From the NCBI GenBank assembly GCA_947470515.1, contig CANITF010000012.1:1-64000 (forward strand): a stretch of DNA of 64,000 nucleotides. Direction: 5' to 3'. This DNA comes from Flavobacteriales bacterium. Lineage in GTDB: Bacteria > Bacteroidota > Bacteroidia > Flavobacteriales_D > Crocinitomicaceae. A program made the translations under genes and the position numbers. This document shows positions 24,872-34,439 of the stretch, one piece after another (positions within the stretch are counted from its first letter, which is position 1; each line of letters starts with the position of its first letter). Under the pieces are notes generated by a model that saw only the letters and a program-made list of their open reading frames with translations, ran no database searches and was not told the DNA's origin.

Positions 24872-26125
24872 ATGGAATTGAAAAGAGTTGTTGTAACAGG
24901 TATGGGTGCACTTACGCCTATTGGAAACACATTAGGTGAATACTGGAATGCGTTGCTAAAAGGAACAAGTGGTGCTGCACCAATCAAGCAATTCGATGCA
25001 ACTTTGTTTAAAACACAATTTGCTTGCGAAATAAAAAATTTCGATGTCGAAGAATTTATCGAGAGGAAAGAAGCAAGGAAATTAGACCAATTTTCGCAGT
25101 ACGCTATGGTTTCCGCTACGGAAGCTATGGCGGATTCTGCACTATTAGATTCAAACCCAAATTTAGACCGTATTGGTGTTATTTGGGGTTCTGGAATTGG
25201 AGGACTTAAAACCTTTCAAGATGAAGCTCAAAACTTTTTCTCGGGAGATGGAACGCCTCGTTTTAATCCATTCTTTATTCCGAAAATGATTGCAGATATC
25301 GCTTCTGGTCATATTTCAATTAAATATGGTTTACGTGGACCAAATTTCGTAACTGTTTCGGCTTGTGCTTCTGCAACAAATGCCATTATTGATGCATTCA
25401 ATTACATTCGTTTAGGAAAGGCTGATGCTTTTGTTACCGGAGGTTCGGAAGCAGCAGTAAATGAAATGGGAATGGGAGGATTCAATGCTTTAAGAGCACT
25501 TTCTACAAGAAATGACTCACCAGAAACTGCTTCTCGTCCTTTTGATTTAGACCGCGATGGTTTTGTTTTAGGTGAAGGTAGTGGAGCCTTAATTTTAGAA
25601 GAATACGAGCACGCGATGAAACGTGGTGCGAAGATTTATGCTGAAATGATCGGTGGCGGAATGTCGGGAGATGCTTATCACATGACTGCCCCACATCCTG
25701 AAGGTTTGGGTGCAAAAAACACCATGCTTGCTGCTTTAGAAGATGCCAATATTGACCCTTCAGTAATTGATTATGTGAACGTTCACGGAACATCTACTCC
25801 GCTTGGAGATATTGCTGAAGTAAAAGCGATTCAAGCAGTATTCGGTGAGCATGCTTACAAGTTGAACATTAGTTCTACGAAATCAATGACTGGCCACCTT
25901 CTTGGTGCTGCCGGTGCAATTGAAGCAATAGCTTGTATCATGGCTTGTAAACATGATATAGTTCCCCCTACAATTAATCATTTTACAGATGATCCTGAAT
26001 TTGACCCAAAGTTGAATTTCACTTTTAATGAAGCTCAAAAACGCACTGTGAATGTTGCAATCTCGAACACGTTTGGATTTGGGGGACATAATACAAGTGT
26101 AATTATGAAGAAATTTAACGGGTAA
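24872..26125 (+). CDS. fabF: 3-oxoacyl-ACP synthase II
   Basis: 417-aa thiolase-fold condensing enzyme elongating acyl-ACP with malonyl-ACP. Catalytic triad: C165 (VSACASATNA), H305 (VNVHGTSTPLGD) and H342 (KSMTGHLLGAAG). Length and the C-terminal SNTFGFGGHNTSV motif are standard. It sits 35 bp after acpP, and its stop directly abuts the rnc start. Confidence 0.97.
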   Translation: MELKRVVVTGMGALTPIGNTLGEYWNALLKGTSGAAPIKQFDATLFKTQFACEIKNFDVEEFIERKEARKLDQFSQYAMVSATEAMADSALLDSNPNLDRIGVIWGSGIGGLKTFQDEAQNFFSGDGTPRFNPFFIPKMIADIASGHISIKYGLRGPNFVTVSACASATNAIIDAFNYIRLGKADAFVTGGSEAAVNEMGMGGFNALRALSTRNDSPETASRPFDLDRDGFVLGEGSGALILEEYEHAMKRGAKIYAEMIGGGMSGDAYHMTAPHPEGLGAKNTMLAALEDANIDPSVIDYVNVHGTSTPLGDIAEVKAIQAVFGEHAYKLNISSTKSMTGHLLGAAGAIEAIACIMACKHDIVPPTINHFTDDPEFDPKLNFTFNEAQKRTVNVAISNTFGFGGHNTSVIMKKFNG

Positions 26126-26845
26126 TTGAATCTGAAATTCTCATTCTTTCAAAAGAAGCGCTCACAAAGTGAGTTGGAGTTAATTCGATTTATTTTGCAA
26201 CGGTTTGGTTATCACCCAAAAAATATATCCTTTTTTCAGCAAGCTGTAACACACAAGTCTTTGAGTAATGCGACTGAAGACACTTCCAATGAACGTCTTG
26301 AATTTCTCGGTGACGCAATACTTGACGCTGTAATTGCTGAATATTTGTATCAACGTTTTCCATCTGAAGATGAAGGCTATTTGACAAAAATTAAGTCAAA
26401 AGTGGTGAGTCGTAAAACACTCGGGGAAATTGCTGAAACAATGGAACTAAGAACAATCATCAACTATCATAAAGGCAGATCAATTAATCTTCCAACAATT
26501 GAAGGAAACGCTTTTGAAGCGTTAATGGGAGCAATTTATTTAGATGGAGGATACGAAGCTGTAAAAAACAGTATTCAGCATCATATTTTCAGAAAATATG
26601 TTGATCTAAATAGAATCTTAGAAGAAGAAATCGACTTTAAATCCAAGTTATTTATTTGGAGTCAGAAGAAACGATTGAAATTGGATTTTATCATCTTGTC
26701 TGAAGAGAATGTTGGTGGAAATTGGGAATATTCAGTGATTGCGAATATCAATAATACCAATTATGGAAGAGGCAAAGGGTCGTCAAAGAAAATGGCTGAA
26801 CAAGCTGCGTCAAAAGAGACTTTGGAATTAATGGGAGAAATTTAA
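26126..26845 (+). CDS. rnc: Ribonuclease III
   Basis: 239-aa dsRNA endonuclease that processes rRNA precursors and structured mRNAs. Signature NERLEFLGDAILD (55-67) carries the metal ligands, with the second acidic site in EGNAFEALMGAIYLDGG; the C-terminal dsRNA-binding domain spans about 165-236 (YGRGKGSSKKMAEQAAS). The start is TTG at 26126, immediately after the fabF stop, with no ATG before the conserved region, so translation is probably coupled to fabF. Confidence 0.95.
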   Translation: MNLKFSFFQKKRSQSELELIRFILQRFGYHPKNISFFQQAVTHKSLSNATEDTSNERLEFLGDAILDAVIAEYLYQRFPSEDEGYLTKIKSKVVSRKTLGEIAETMELRTIINYHKGRSINLPTIEGNAFEALMGAIYLDGGYEAVKNSIQHHIFRKYVDLNRILEEEIDFKSKLFIWSQKKRLKLDFIILSEENVGGNWEYSVIANINNTNYGRGKGSSKKMAEQAASKETLELMGEI

Positions 26846-26850
26846 GGACG

Positions 26851-27459
26851 TTAAGGCGCTGTTAAAAAGTCAATAAATTGATTCAACATAAAATTATTGT
26901 TTCCACTTTTTTCAATGTTGCAATAAAATCTTGAATAGCCTCCATCAATGATAATTTTACCTTTATAATACTCCCCAGACAATATCAAAGGCTCGTCATT
27001 TACCCAAGCTTCAACTTTTAATCTATAATCCATCGGAAACGCTACTGTTGTCGTTCCAGAAGGTATTGTTTTCATCTCTTCAAAAATTCCTTTTTCAGAT
27101 AGTTGTGCATTTGGTTCACTAAAATCTCCCCATGAATTTTTAGAAAATAGAAGATTTGTCATAACATTACTTTCAGCTTGAAGCGGCCAGTTTTCCGAAC
27201 CTAAATAGAGCCCATTTCCACCATTTAGAAATTGCAAAAGTTGTTCTACTTTTTTTTCATTCAATATAGATTGTGCTGATGAAAATAAAAAAATGGCAGA
27301 ATAGGATGATAAAGTGTCGGGTAAATCTGAAGATAATTCTATCGTTGAATTAGAGTCTTCATAGCAGATTTGCGATATATTTCCTATAAACAGAATTTTG
27401 TTTTGACTGAACAATGTTGTTGAAAACAATAAACTGAAAAAGAGTAAAAAGTTATTCAT
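26851..27459 (-). CDS. Secreted hypothetical protein, 202 aa
   Basis: Exported protein (signal MNNFLLFFSLLFSTTLFSQ). The mature part looks like an alpha/beta Rossmann-like or glutamine-amidotransferase-like fold without the catalytic cysteine: KILFIGNIS, SAIFLFSSA, LLQFLNGGNGLYLGSENW, KGKIIIDGGYSRF. The GGNGLYLGSEN turn resembles the region of ThuA/DUF4350-type proteins, but I cannot assign it. Converges with rnc, with only 5 bp between stops. Confidence 0.7.
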   Translation of the reverse strand: MNNFLLFFSLLFSTTLFSQNKILFIGNISQICYEDSNSTIELSSDLPDTLSSYSAIFLFSSAQSILNEKKVEQLLQFLNGGNGLYLGSENWPLQAESNVMTNLLFSKNSWGDFSEPNAQLSEKGIFEEMKTIPSGTTTVAFPMDYRLKVEAWVNDEPLILSGEYYKGKIIIDGGYSRFYCNIEKSGNNNFMLNQFIDFLTAP

Positions 27460-27528
27460 GCGCCAAAGTACAGGCGTAAAAGAGATACGTTCAGTTTTTA
27501 ATCTCAGAAAATTTTCTTAACTTCAAAT

Positions 27529-27577
27529 AAATCACAAATCACAAATCACAAATCACAAATCACAAATCACAAATCAT
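27529..27577. repeat. AAATCAC heptamer tandem array abutting the yraN start codon
   Basis: Six exact head-to-tail copies of AAATCAC (27529-27570), then AAATCAT (27571-27577) whose last AT is the first two bases of the ATG at 27576. Length changes by slippage would alter the 5' leader in 7-bp steps. A TAACTTCA box at 27518-27525 could start transcription at about the first repeat, so the mRNA leader may be almost all repeat. Confidence 0.95.
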
Positions 27578-27935
27578 GAATCACGTTGAATTAGGAATTT
27601 TTGGAGAAACACTCGCCGAACATTTTTTAAGCAAAAAAGGATATCAAATTCTTGACAGAAATTACCGCTTTAAAAAATTAGAAGTCGATATCATTGCAAT
27701 GGATGGAGATAAAATTGTTGTTGTTGAAGTTAAAACAAGACAAACTGCTGAAATAGGGGAGCCTTGGCGAGCGGTTACGCGTTCCAAACAACGACAAATT
27801 ATTCAAGTTGCAAATCAATATATTTGTACAAATGAGATTGATAGGGAAACACGATTTGACATTGTTTCAATCGTTCATAATTCTTATCGAACTCAAATTG
27901 AGCACATTGAAGATGCTTTTTATCCCATAGTTTAA
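27576..27935 (+). CDS. yraN: YraN/UPF0102 family nuclease-like protein
   Basis: 119-aa protein of the UPF0102 family with a restriction-endonuclease-like core: LEVDIIAMDGDKIVVVEVKTR gives D38, E51 and K53 as a PD-(D/E)XK site. Members are suspected of acting on branched or damaged DNA, without firm proof. Full length. The start codon overlaps the last unit of the AAATCAC array (MNHVELGIFGE), which is also the usual family start. Confidence 0.9.
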   Translation: MNHVELGIFGETLAEHFLSKKGYQILDRNYRFKKLEVDIIAMDGDKIVVVEVKTRQTAEIGEPWRAVTRSKQRQIIQVANQYICTNEIDRETRFDIVSIVHNSYRTQIEHIEDAFYPIV

Positions 27936-27952
27936 CCAACAGTATTTTAAAC

Positions 27953-27960
27953 TACCTTTG
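27953..27960 (+). promoter_or_regulatory. Candidate rluB promoter (-7 element TACCTTTG)
   Basis: Full match to TAnnTTTG, 19 bp before the ATG at 27980. No TTG at -33. Confidence 0.45.
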
Positions 27961-27979
27961 TGGAATAATTCTGCTCGTG

Positions 27980-28999
27980 ATGAACACAAAAAATACCGGA
28001 AGAGATAATTCTCGCACTTCGAGATCAAATTCCACAAAAACTACAAAGGATTCTTTCAAACCTAAAAAGAAAGAAGCATCTCCATTTAGCAAAGGCGCTA
28101 AAAAAGAAGCTCCAAAAAATGCTAAAAAAGATTTCCCAAAAGGGTTTAAAAAAGAAGATCCTAACGAATTAGCTGGTGAATCTGCAAAACCTAAAAAGGA
28201 AGTTTCTGCTAGAGATAAGCGAAAATACATTGAGTTTAAAGACAAAGCGAAGAAGGGTGATCCTCTTCCATCTTTTAATGAGCTGGAAATTCGCTTGAAC
28301 AAATATTTGGCAAATGCTGGTATTTGTTCTCGCCGTGAAGCCGATGTTTTAATTGAAACAGGAGTTGTTTCAATTAATGGAAAAATCGTCTTAGAATTGG
28401 GTTATAAAATCAAACCTGGTGATGTTGTGCAATACGATGGCGAAACAATTAATGCCGAAAAGAAAAGATATGTGTTACTAAACAAGCCAAAAGGATTTAT
28501 AACAACAATGGATGATCCTTTAGGAAGAAAAACGGTTATGTCTCTTGTAAATAAAGCATGTAGAGAAAGAATTTATCCTGTTGGAAGATTGGATAGAGAA
28601 ACTACGGGACTTTTATTATTTACAAACGACGGAGATTTAGCAAAAAAATTAACCCATCCAAGACATAAAGCAGCTAAAATTTATCACGTTGAATTAAATA
28701 AACCAGTGAAAGCTGAAGATTTAGATAAATTTGTAGCAGGAGTTGATTTGGAAGATGGTAAAACAAATTTCGACGTTGCAAAATTTGTGAAAGAAGGAAG
28801 AGAAGGAAATTCAAGAGAAATAGGAGTAGAACTGCATTCTGGAAAAAATAGAGTTGTTCGAAGAATGTGTGAGGCTTTAGGATACGAAGTTGTTAAATTG
28901 GATCGTGTTCAGTTTTCAGGATTAACAAAAAAAGATTTGCCTCGCGGAATGTTCCGCCATTTATCTGAAAAAGAAGTTGCATTTTTAAAAATGTCATGA
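27980..28999 (+). CDS. 23S rRNA pseudouridine synthase, RluB/RsuA family
   Basis: 339-aa pseudouridine synthase. A lysine-rich, low-complexity N-terminal extension (1-90) precedes an S4 RNA-binding domain (about 104-150; RLNKYLANAGICSRREAD) and the catalytic domain with GRLDRETTGLLLFTND, where D205 is the nucleophile. The most likely product is pseudouridine in 23S rRNA (RluB-like), though RsuA/RluE/RluF share the fold. The basic extension is common in Bacteroidota. I use the ATG at 27980; a GTG codon precedes it directly. The stop overlaps the next gene's ATG (ATGA). Confidence 0.9.
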   Translation: MNTKNTGRDNSRTSRSNSTKTTKDSFKPKKKEASPFSKGAKKEAPKNAKKDFPKGFKKEDPNELAGESAKPKKEVSARDKRKYIEFKDKAKKGDPLPSFNELEIRLNKYLANAGICSRREADVLIETGVVSINGKIVLELGYKIKPGDVVQYDGETINAEKKRYVLLNKPKGFITTMDDPLGRKTVMSLVNKACRERIYPVGRLDRETTGLLLFTNDGDLAKKLTHPRHKAAKIYHVELNKPVKAEDLDKFVAGVDLEDGKTNFDVAKFVKEGREGNSREIGVELHSGKNRVVRRMCEALGYEVVKLDRVQFSGLTKKDLPRGMFRHLSEKEVAFLKMS

Positions 29000-29871
29000 T
29001 GAGGTATTTGATTGTCTTATTGTTTTTACCTATGGGGTTGTTTGCCCAAAAAAGTAAAGGGAAATCCAAAATTTCCAATGGTCAAGGAACGCTTTTTGCC
29101 TACTGGGGGAATAATAGAAGTTCTTATACAAAAAGTACGATTCATTTTATTGGAACAGGATATGATTTTACTTTAAAAGGGTGTAAAGCAACCGATTCTA
29201 AAACACCATTTAACCCTGCAATTTATTTAAATCCTGCTAAATTAACGTTGCCACAATATAATGTTCGAGTAGGGTATTATATAAGTAAAGGCTATGCTAT
29301 TGCGATTGGGTTTGACCATATGAAATATGCTTTTTCAGATAAGAATGAGGTATTGTTGTCTGGAACAATAAACCCTGGAATCGACACTGTAAATAATTGG
29401 AGTGGTTCTTATTCAAGCTACCCAATCGTTACTGATAGAAACACCTTTAATTATGATCAAGTAAAAGGATTGAATTACTTAAAACTCGAATTTATTAAAA
29501 CGGACAGATGGTATGAGGCTGGAAAAAATAATTGGTTCGTGGCAAGTACAAATCTTGGTTTAGGGTTAGGTGGAATTTTATCAACTTCAAATTTCACATT
29601 TGCAGGCAAAACAAATACGACAAGTTCTTCATATATGACGGGAATTGCTTTTTCTGCTCAAGTAGGAATAAGATTAGAGTTTTTTAATCATCTTTTTATT
29701 CAATCTACTTTCAGTGGCGGTTACATGCAGCAAATTCACGTACCAACTAGAAACAATGAACCCAATGCTATAGCAAAACAAAAGTTTGGATATACTTCGT
29801 TCGATAATGCATTGGGTTTCTTGTTATATATTCGACCAACCAATGATTGTAACAGTTGCCCGCATTGGTAA
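28996..29871 (+). CDS. Outer-membrane beta-barrel-like hypothetical protein
   Basis: 291-aa exported protein (signal MMRYLIVLLFLPMGLFAQ). Alternating hydrophobic/aromatic strands (LFAYWGNNRSSY, VRVGYYISKGYAIAIGFDHMKY, WFVASTNLGLGLGG, FSAQVGIRLEFFNHLFIQSTF) suggest an 8- to 12-strand outer-membrane barrel. No family is firmly recognised. Two tandem ATGs are available (28996 and 28999); the first overlaps the rluB stop, so translation is probably coupled. Confidence 0.75.
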   Translation: MMRYLIVLLFLPMGLFAQKSKGKSKISNGQGTLFAYWGNNRSSYTKSTIHFIGTGYDFTLKGCKATDSKTPFNPAIYLNPAKLTLPQYNVRVGYYISKGYAIAIGFDHMKYAFSDKNEVLLSGTINPGIDTVNNWSGSYSSYPIVTDRNTFNYDQVKGLNYLKLEFIKTDRWYEAGKNNWFVASTNLGLGLGGILSTSNFTFAGKTNTTSSSYMTGIAFSAQVGIRLEFFNHLFIQSTFSGGYMQQIHVPTRNNEPNAIAKQKFGYTSFDNALGFLLYIRPTNDCNSCPHW

Positions 29872-29874
29872 AAT

Positions 29875-32313
29875 CTATTTCTTCTTGTTGATACTAAAGT
29901 CAATTTTATAATAAAATAGCGGAAGGAATCCTAATTGAGTCTTTTGAGTTGTCGGCTCATAACCTGGAGAGCTTGTAACCGTTGGATCCAAACTCGGAGC
30001 GTAAGCCAAACCAAGTAAGTTTTTCTGTCCGGTTAAATTCACTAAATCTATTCCAATTTCATGCGTTACTTTAGCAGCATTGTATTTCCAGTTTATCTTT
30101 AAGTCAAATCTAAAATAATCATTGAATTGTCTTTCGTTGAAAGCAGAATCACGGAAAATGACATCATTTAACAAGGTAGATTTTGCAGCATCAACGTATC
30201 CATATCTTTTTCCTCCAGCAACGGTTATTTTCATTCCTAGAGAAATAGATTGTTTAGCATTTAACTTGAATTCTTTGCCACCAAGTAAATTTGCAACATA
30301 GGTACCATTGTAGGAAGTATTGCGCTCAACACCATCACTTCCTTTGTATTTTGAATCATACAATGACCCTGAGAATAAAAGAAAGAACGACTTGTCAAAA
30401 TATTTTTGAACAGTTAATTCAATTCCATAGTTGGTTCCAGTTCCAGTATTTTGCAATGAATCAGGGAAGAATCGTGAAAAACCACTTCCCATATTAATCA
30501 ACGAAAATGCAGATGGAGCTACTGTAACAGGGATATTATATAGTTGTTGATAATATACTTCTGTACGAATATTAAATCCTTTTTTAATAGATTTTTCATA
30601 TCCTAATGCATAATGAATACTTTTCGAAAAACCCATATTGATGTTGTGATAAATTTTGGTTCCACTTGCATCAAATTTATTGTAAGTGTATGTATATAAA
30701 GGTTGGGTAGAACTGTGCATTCCTGCACCTGCGAAAACAGATTGATTTCCTTTCATTCTGTATTTCCATCCAAGTCTTGGTTCAACAGGACTCAAACTTT
30801 TACTTAGGGAAAAGTACTGGCTGTGTAATCCTGCGGTAAAATCCATGTCTTGTGAAATTTTATATTTCCATTGAAGAAATGGTTGGATTAATGCAGCTGT
30901 TCCTTTATAATCCCAACGTTTAACAAATATGCTATCCGTAACCAAAGTTTTTGCGGTATCGATTTGATTCATTTGGAAAACATCGATATTAATCCCTGCT
31001 TTAATAAAATGTTTGCTATTTATTTTATGATTAACAGCAACATAGCCAGAGGTCTTGATAGTTTGGAACTTGAAGCCCATTATGCTTCCTAAGTGGTCAT
31101 AAACAATTGAATCTTTTGTTGCATTCAATGCTCTGCCATAGATGTACTCATGATGAGAATTTTGTTGCTCATATGAAAATGAAACTGTGGAAGTTATAAA
31201 TGTTTTTTCAGAAAGTGTTTTCTTATAATTGAAACCACTAACACCCATTTGAGTCCCAAAATGTTGATCCCTATCTCCTTCACCATAAAGATCTTCAGTA
31301 ACTGTAGTTTTGTCTGAAACCATTATATCAATGTTACTTGCTCCCCCCATACCGTAAAAAGACAGAGAACCTCCTTTTTTCAATAACCAATTGAATTTAA
31401 ATGCAGCATCACCATAAACAGGAACAGCATCTGTACCAATGTTTATTCCCAATTTGTTAAATAAGCTAAGAGTTGAATAACGTCCCATTATTAGATAACT
31501 CGAACGATTATTTTTACTCATAGGCCCTTCTGCCATGAATTCAGTTCCAAGAAAGCCAAACTGACCTGATAACTCGTGCTTATTCATATTTCCACTTCTT
31601 AATTTAAGGTCAAAAACGCCAGATGTACTATTGCCGTATTCAGCCGGAAAAGCACTCATGAAAAAGTCAGAATTACCTAGAATTTTATTGTTTAAAATAG
31701 ACACGGGTCCCCCAGTACTCCCTGAAACTGCAAAGTGTGATGGGTTAGGAATATCCACACCTTCTATTTTATACACTACACCCAAAGGTGAATTTCCACG
31801 AATTATAATATCATTACGCGAATCGTCAGCACCCTGAACACCTGCAAAATTTGATGCCATACGCGCGGGATCACCTCTTGACCCGGCATATCTATTAGTT
31901 TCAGAAACACTGAATTGCAGAGCTGAAACTGTGGCTAGTTCATTGATTACCTCCCCTTTTTTCCTGGCAGTAACTTTCACTTCCTCAGTTGTAATAACGC
32001 GTTCGCTCAATGGTATATTGACAATTGTTTCTTTTCCAGAGTTTACTTCAATAGTTACCGTTTTTGTATCATAAGAAGCGTATTGAACTTCCATTTGATA
32101 TTTTCCAACAGGGACATTTTCTATTGCAAATTTCCCGTCAATGTCTGAAATAGCGCGATACCTATTAATCGTGTCTACAAAAATTTCAATTTTTGCACCG
32201 GAAAATTGAAAATTTGTTTCAGAATCAAATACATTTCCTCGAACTGTTTGAGTCCCTTGAGAAAACAGATTCAATGACAGTGTTAAGATGATAAAAAGAA
32301 TAAGTGTTTTCAT
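29875..32313 (-). CDS. TonB-dependent receptor with carboxypeptidase-like N-terminal domain
   Basis: 812-aa outer-membrane receptor. Signal peptide (ends NLFSQ), a carboxypeptidase-regulatory-like beta domain (about 22-100; VRGNVFDSETNFQFSGAKI), a plug (about 130-235; NDIIIRGNSPLGVVYKIEGVDIPNP) and a 22-strand-type barrel to the end. It would import a large or scarce substrate with TonB energy. No SusD-like partner is adjacent; the upstream gene on the same strand is a peptide-binding lipoprotein 124 bp away, so substrate linkage is only suggestive. The unusual DDSRNDI plug sequence resembles receptors of unknown substrate in Flavobacteriales. Confidence 0.9.
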   Translation of the reverse strand: MKTLILFIILTLSLNLFSQGTQTVRGNVFDSETNFQFSGAKIEIFVDTINRYRAISDIDGKFAIENVPVGKYQMEVQYASYDTKTVTIEVNSGKETIVNIPLSERVITTEEVKVTARKKGEVINELATVSALQFSVSETNRYAGSRGDPARMASNFAGVQGADDSRNDIIIRGNSPLGVVYKIEGVDIPNPSHFAVSGSTGGPVSILNNKILGNSDFFMSAFPAEYGNSTSGVFDLKLRSGNMNKHELSGQFGFLGTEFMAEGPMSKNNRSSYLIMGRYSTLSLFNKLGINIGTDAVPVYGDAAFKFNWLLKKGGSLSFYGMGGASNIDIMVSDKTTVTEDLYGEGDRDQHFGTQMGVSGFNYKKTLSEKTFITSTVSFSYEQQNSHHEYIYGRALNATKDSIVYDHLGSIMGFKFQTIKTSGYVAVNHKINSKHFIKAGINIDVFQMNQIDTAKTLVTDSIFVKRWDYKGTAALIQPFLQWKYKISQDMDFTAGLHSQYFSLSKSLSPVEPRLGWKYRMKGNQSVFAGAGMHSSTQPLYTYTYNKFDASGTKIYHNINMGFSKSIHYALGYEKSIKKGFNIRTEVYYQQLYNIPVTVAPSAFSLINMGSGFSRFFPDSLQNTGTGTNYGIELTVQKYFDKSFFLLFSGSLYDSKYKGSDGVERNTSYNGTYVANLLGGKEFKLNAKQSISLGMKITVAGGKRYGYVDAAKSTLLNDVIFRDSAFNERQFNDYFRFDLKINWKYNAAKVTHEIGIDLVNLTGQKNLLGLAYAPSLDPTVTSSPGYEPTTQKTQLGFLPLFYYKIDFSINKKK

Positions 32314-32394
32314 AACAGTAGTTTTTTATTTCAGTGTGAAGTTCTTATTTTATTTCTAAAAAAGAGTATTGAATTTCGCCACAATCAAAATTTG

Positions 32395-32413
32395 TGTTGC
32401 GAATATCGCAACA
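32395..32413. promoter_or_regulatory. Inverted repeat TGTTGCGA-ATA-TCGCAACA
   Basis: Perfect 8-bp arms around a 3-nt loop, between the peptide-binding lipoprotein gene and the TonB receptor gene. With no T-run on either strand, an operator or mRNA structure is more likely than a terminator. Confidence 0.45.
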
Positions 32414-32437
32414 AGCGAATTATATAGTTGAAGCTAT

Positions 32438-34177
32438 TTAATGATTAACTTTTTGATACTCCTCTTCAGTCCATTCTTTCTTGTATACTTCTTTAAACAT
32501 AAACATATTCAATGCGTTGAAATGTAAATTTCTCACGTTAGAGTATACAATTTGAATATCGCCATTATACCATAAGGGTATTATTGGAGGATTTTGCATT
32601 AGTGCTTTCTCAGCTTGAGAATATAATGCTAGAGCATCAGTTTTTTTAACACTATTTTTTGCTTGTTCAAAGAGGTTGTCAAAAATAGAATTCACATATC
32701 TTGATTGATTAATTCGTGATAATTGTGTTTTATCAACAGGGACACTTTTACCATAAAAGTTACTTAAAAACGTTTCGGGATTTGCATAATCACCTGTCCA
32801 TGCACTCCTGAATATATCACCATTTGCTTGCGATGCATCTTGATCTTTTTGTTCAAAAGTAGAACCATCAATATTTACGTTAATGTTTAAGACTTGGAAA
32901 ATTTGTTGTGCAAATTCATCGGCAACTGCAGAGTGAATATCATCAATGTTAAAACGTAAATTCACAGAGCCAAATCCTTTTCCATTTGGATAGCCCGCTT
33001 CAGCAAGTAATTTCCGAGCTTTTTCTGGGTCAAAAGAATATGAAACATCCTTTATACTCTTAAAATTATAACCTTTGAAATTTTTAGAAATTGGTGGTAC
33101 AATCCCATAATAACCTAGCTCATAGTACTGATTTCTTAAAACATCTCGGCCTAGTTTTTCTTTGTCGATTGCATAATTAAATGCTTGTCGTACTTTAATA
33201 TTACTGAAACGTTGATCAGTCATATTGAAAAAATAGTAATTCGTTAATAGCAGTGGATTGTTATACATTACCAATAATGGCGGTTTTGAATTTACAGAAT
33301 TGAAATCATTAATTCTACCTTCGAGCATTTTTGTAATTCTACTTGTTGGTAATCCTATAATTAAATCTGTTTGTTGATTCTCAAACATTTCTAATTGGTC
33401 TAATTTTCTGTTTTGAAAAATAAAAATTACACTATCTAAATAGGGCAATGAATTTCCATCATCATCATTTAAATAGTAGTCTTCATTTTTAAGTAAGACC
33501 ATCGAAGGAGGATTGCCTTTTTTACTTTCAGAAAAAAGAAATGGTCCCGTACCAATAAGGTCATTTTCAGCATCTCCTTTATAAATGACTTCTGAAGTAA
33601 TAGCTGCACAAATGTTGCTTAACTTATTTAGAAAATTGTCGTCTTTTTGGATCAATTTCAATGTGATTTTAGAGGCTGAAATTTTAACGCCTTTAATAGA
33701 TTTACTGCGACCTTCATTAAAATCATTTGCGCCAACTAAATTATCTTTATAAAGAAATGTGTATGCATGAGGGGATTCGCCTTTGCTATTATTACTGCAA
33801 GCTAATTCAATTGAAAGCTCTACATCTCTTGGTTTTAATTCTCTTGATGATTCTGAAGTAAAAAGCTTGTGTTGGTGAAATAGAATTCCCTTTCTTATTT
33901 CAAATTCATAGGTTAATCCATCATCACTAATTTTCCACGATGAAGCTATTTGAGGTTTAATTTTCAAATCTTTTGGATCTAATGAAACCAGCCCTTCCAT
34001 TATCTGATTTATAACTGAAGCTGAGTAATAATCATTAATTTCTCTTGATATAAAGGTTGTTGGTTGATTATCTATTGCCATGGTAATTGAACCCCCAGCA
34101 AATTCAAATTTTTTTGAATTTGAAGAACAAGAAATCAAAAGCGTCAATAAAAAGAGGGTTAAGCAAATTTTTTTCAT
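32438..34177 (-). CDS. ABC transporter substrate-binding lipoprotein (family 5, peptide type)
   Basis: 579-aa solute-binding protein of the DppA/OppA family (SBP_bac_5). Lipobox LLISC at C17 anchors it. YEFEIRKGILFHQHKLF, RQAFNYAIDKEKLGRDVL and ARKLLAEAGYPNGKGF are typical of the family. I chose the ATG at 34177 (MKKICLTLFLLT) over a TTG at 34189. It likely delivers oligopeptides to an inner-membrane ABC permease, but no permease or ATPase genes are adjacent. Transcription may continue into the TonB receptor gene. Confidence 0.9.
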   Translation of the reverse strand: MKKICLTLFLLTLLISCSSNSKKFEFAGGSITMAIDNQPTTFISREINDYYSASVINQIMEGLVSLDPKDLKIKPQIASSWKISDDGLTYEFEIRKGILFHQHKLFTSESSRELKPRDVELSIELACSNNSKGESPHAYTFLYKDNLVGANDFNEGRSKSIKGVKISASKITLKLIQKDDNFLNKLSNICAAITSEVIYKGDAENDLIGTGPFLFSESKKGNPPSMVLLKNEDYYLNDDDGNSLPYLDSVIFIFQNRKLDQLEMFENQQTDLIIGLPTSRITKMLEGRINDFNSVNSKPPLLVMYNNPLLLTNYYFFNMTDQRFSNIKVRQAFNYAIDKEKLGRDVLRNQYYELGYYGIVPPISKNFKGYNFKSIKDVSYSFDPEKARKLLAEAGYPNGKGFGSVNLRFNIDDIHSAVADEFAQQIFQVLNINVNIDGSTFEQKDQDASQANGDIFRSAWTGDYANPETFLSNFYGKSVPVDKTQLSRINQSRYVNSIFDNLFEQAKNSVKKTDALALYSQAEKALMQNPPIIPLWYNGDIQIVYSNVRNLHFNALNMFMFKEVYKKEWTEEEYQKVNH

Positions 34178-34439
34178 AATGGATAGCAATACTCTATTCT
34201 ACAAGGATAATAAAAATTCTCTAAACTTTTGTTGAATTTCAAAGGTTTACTCTTTTTTTCACCATTAGGCACTAGAACTGACAGTTAAAAGCGTAAAATA
34301 ATTGGAACTTATTCAAGGTTATTTTCTTTTATAATTTCATTTTATCTTTTGAAAAGGATGATTTTGTTTGTTTTATTGAAAAAATGACCTTAATATTGCG
34401 TAGTCAATTTAAAAGAAACCACTTTTTATACTGCAGTTC

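Noticed and set aside
27529-27577. Short tandem repeats resembling a CRISPR array
   Set aside because: Units are 7 bp and directly adjacent without spacers; no cas genes. It is a simple tandem repeat.
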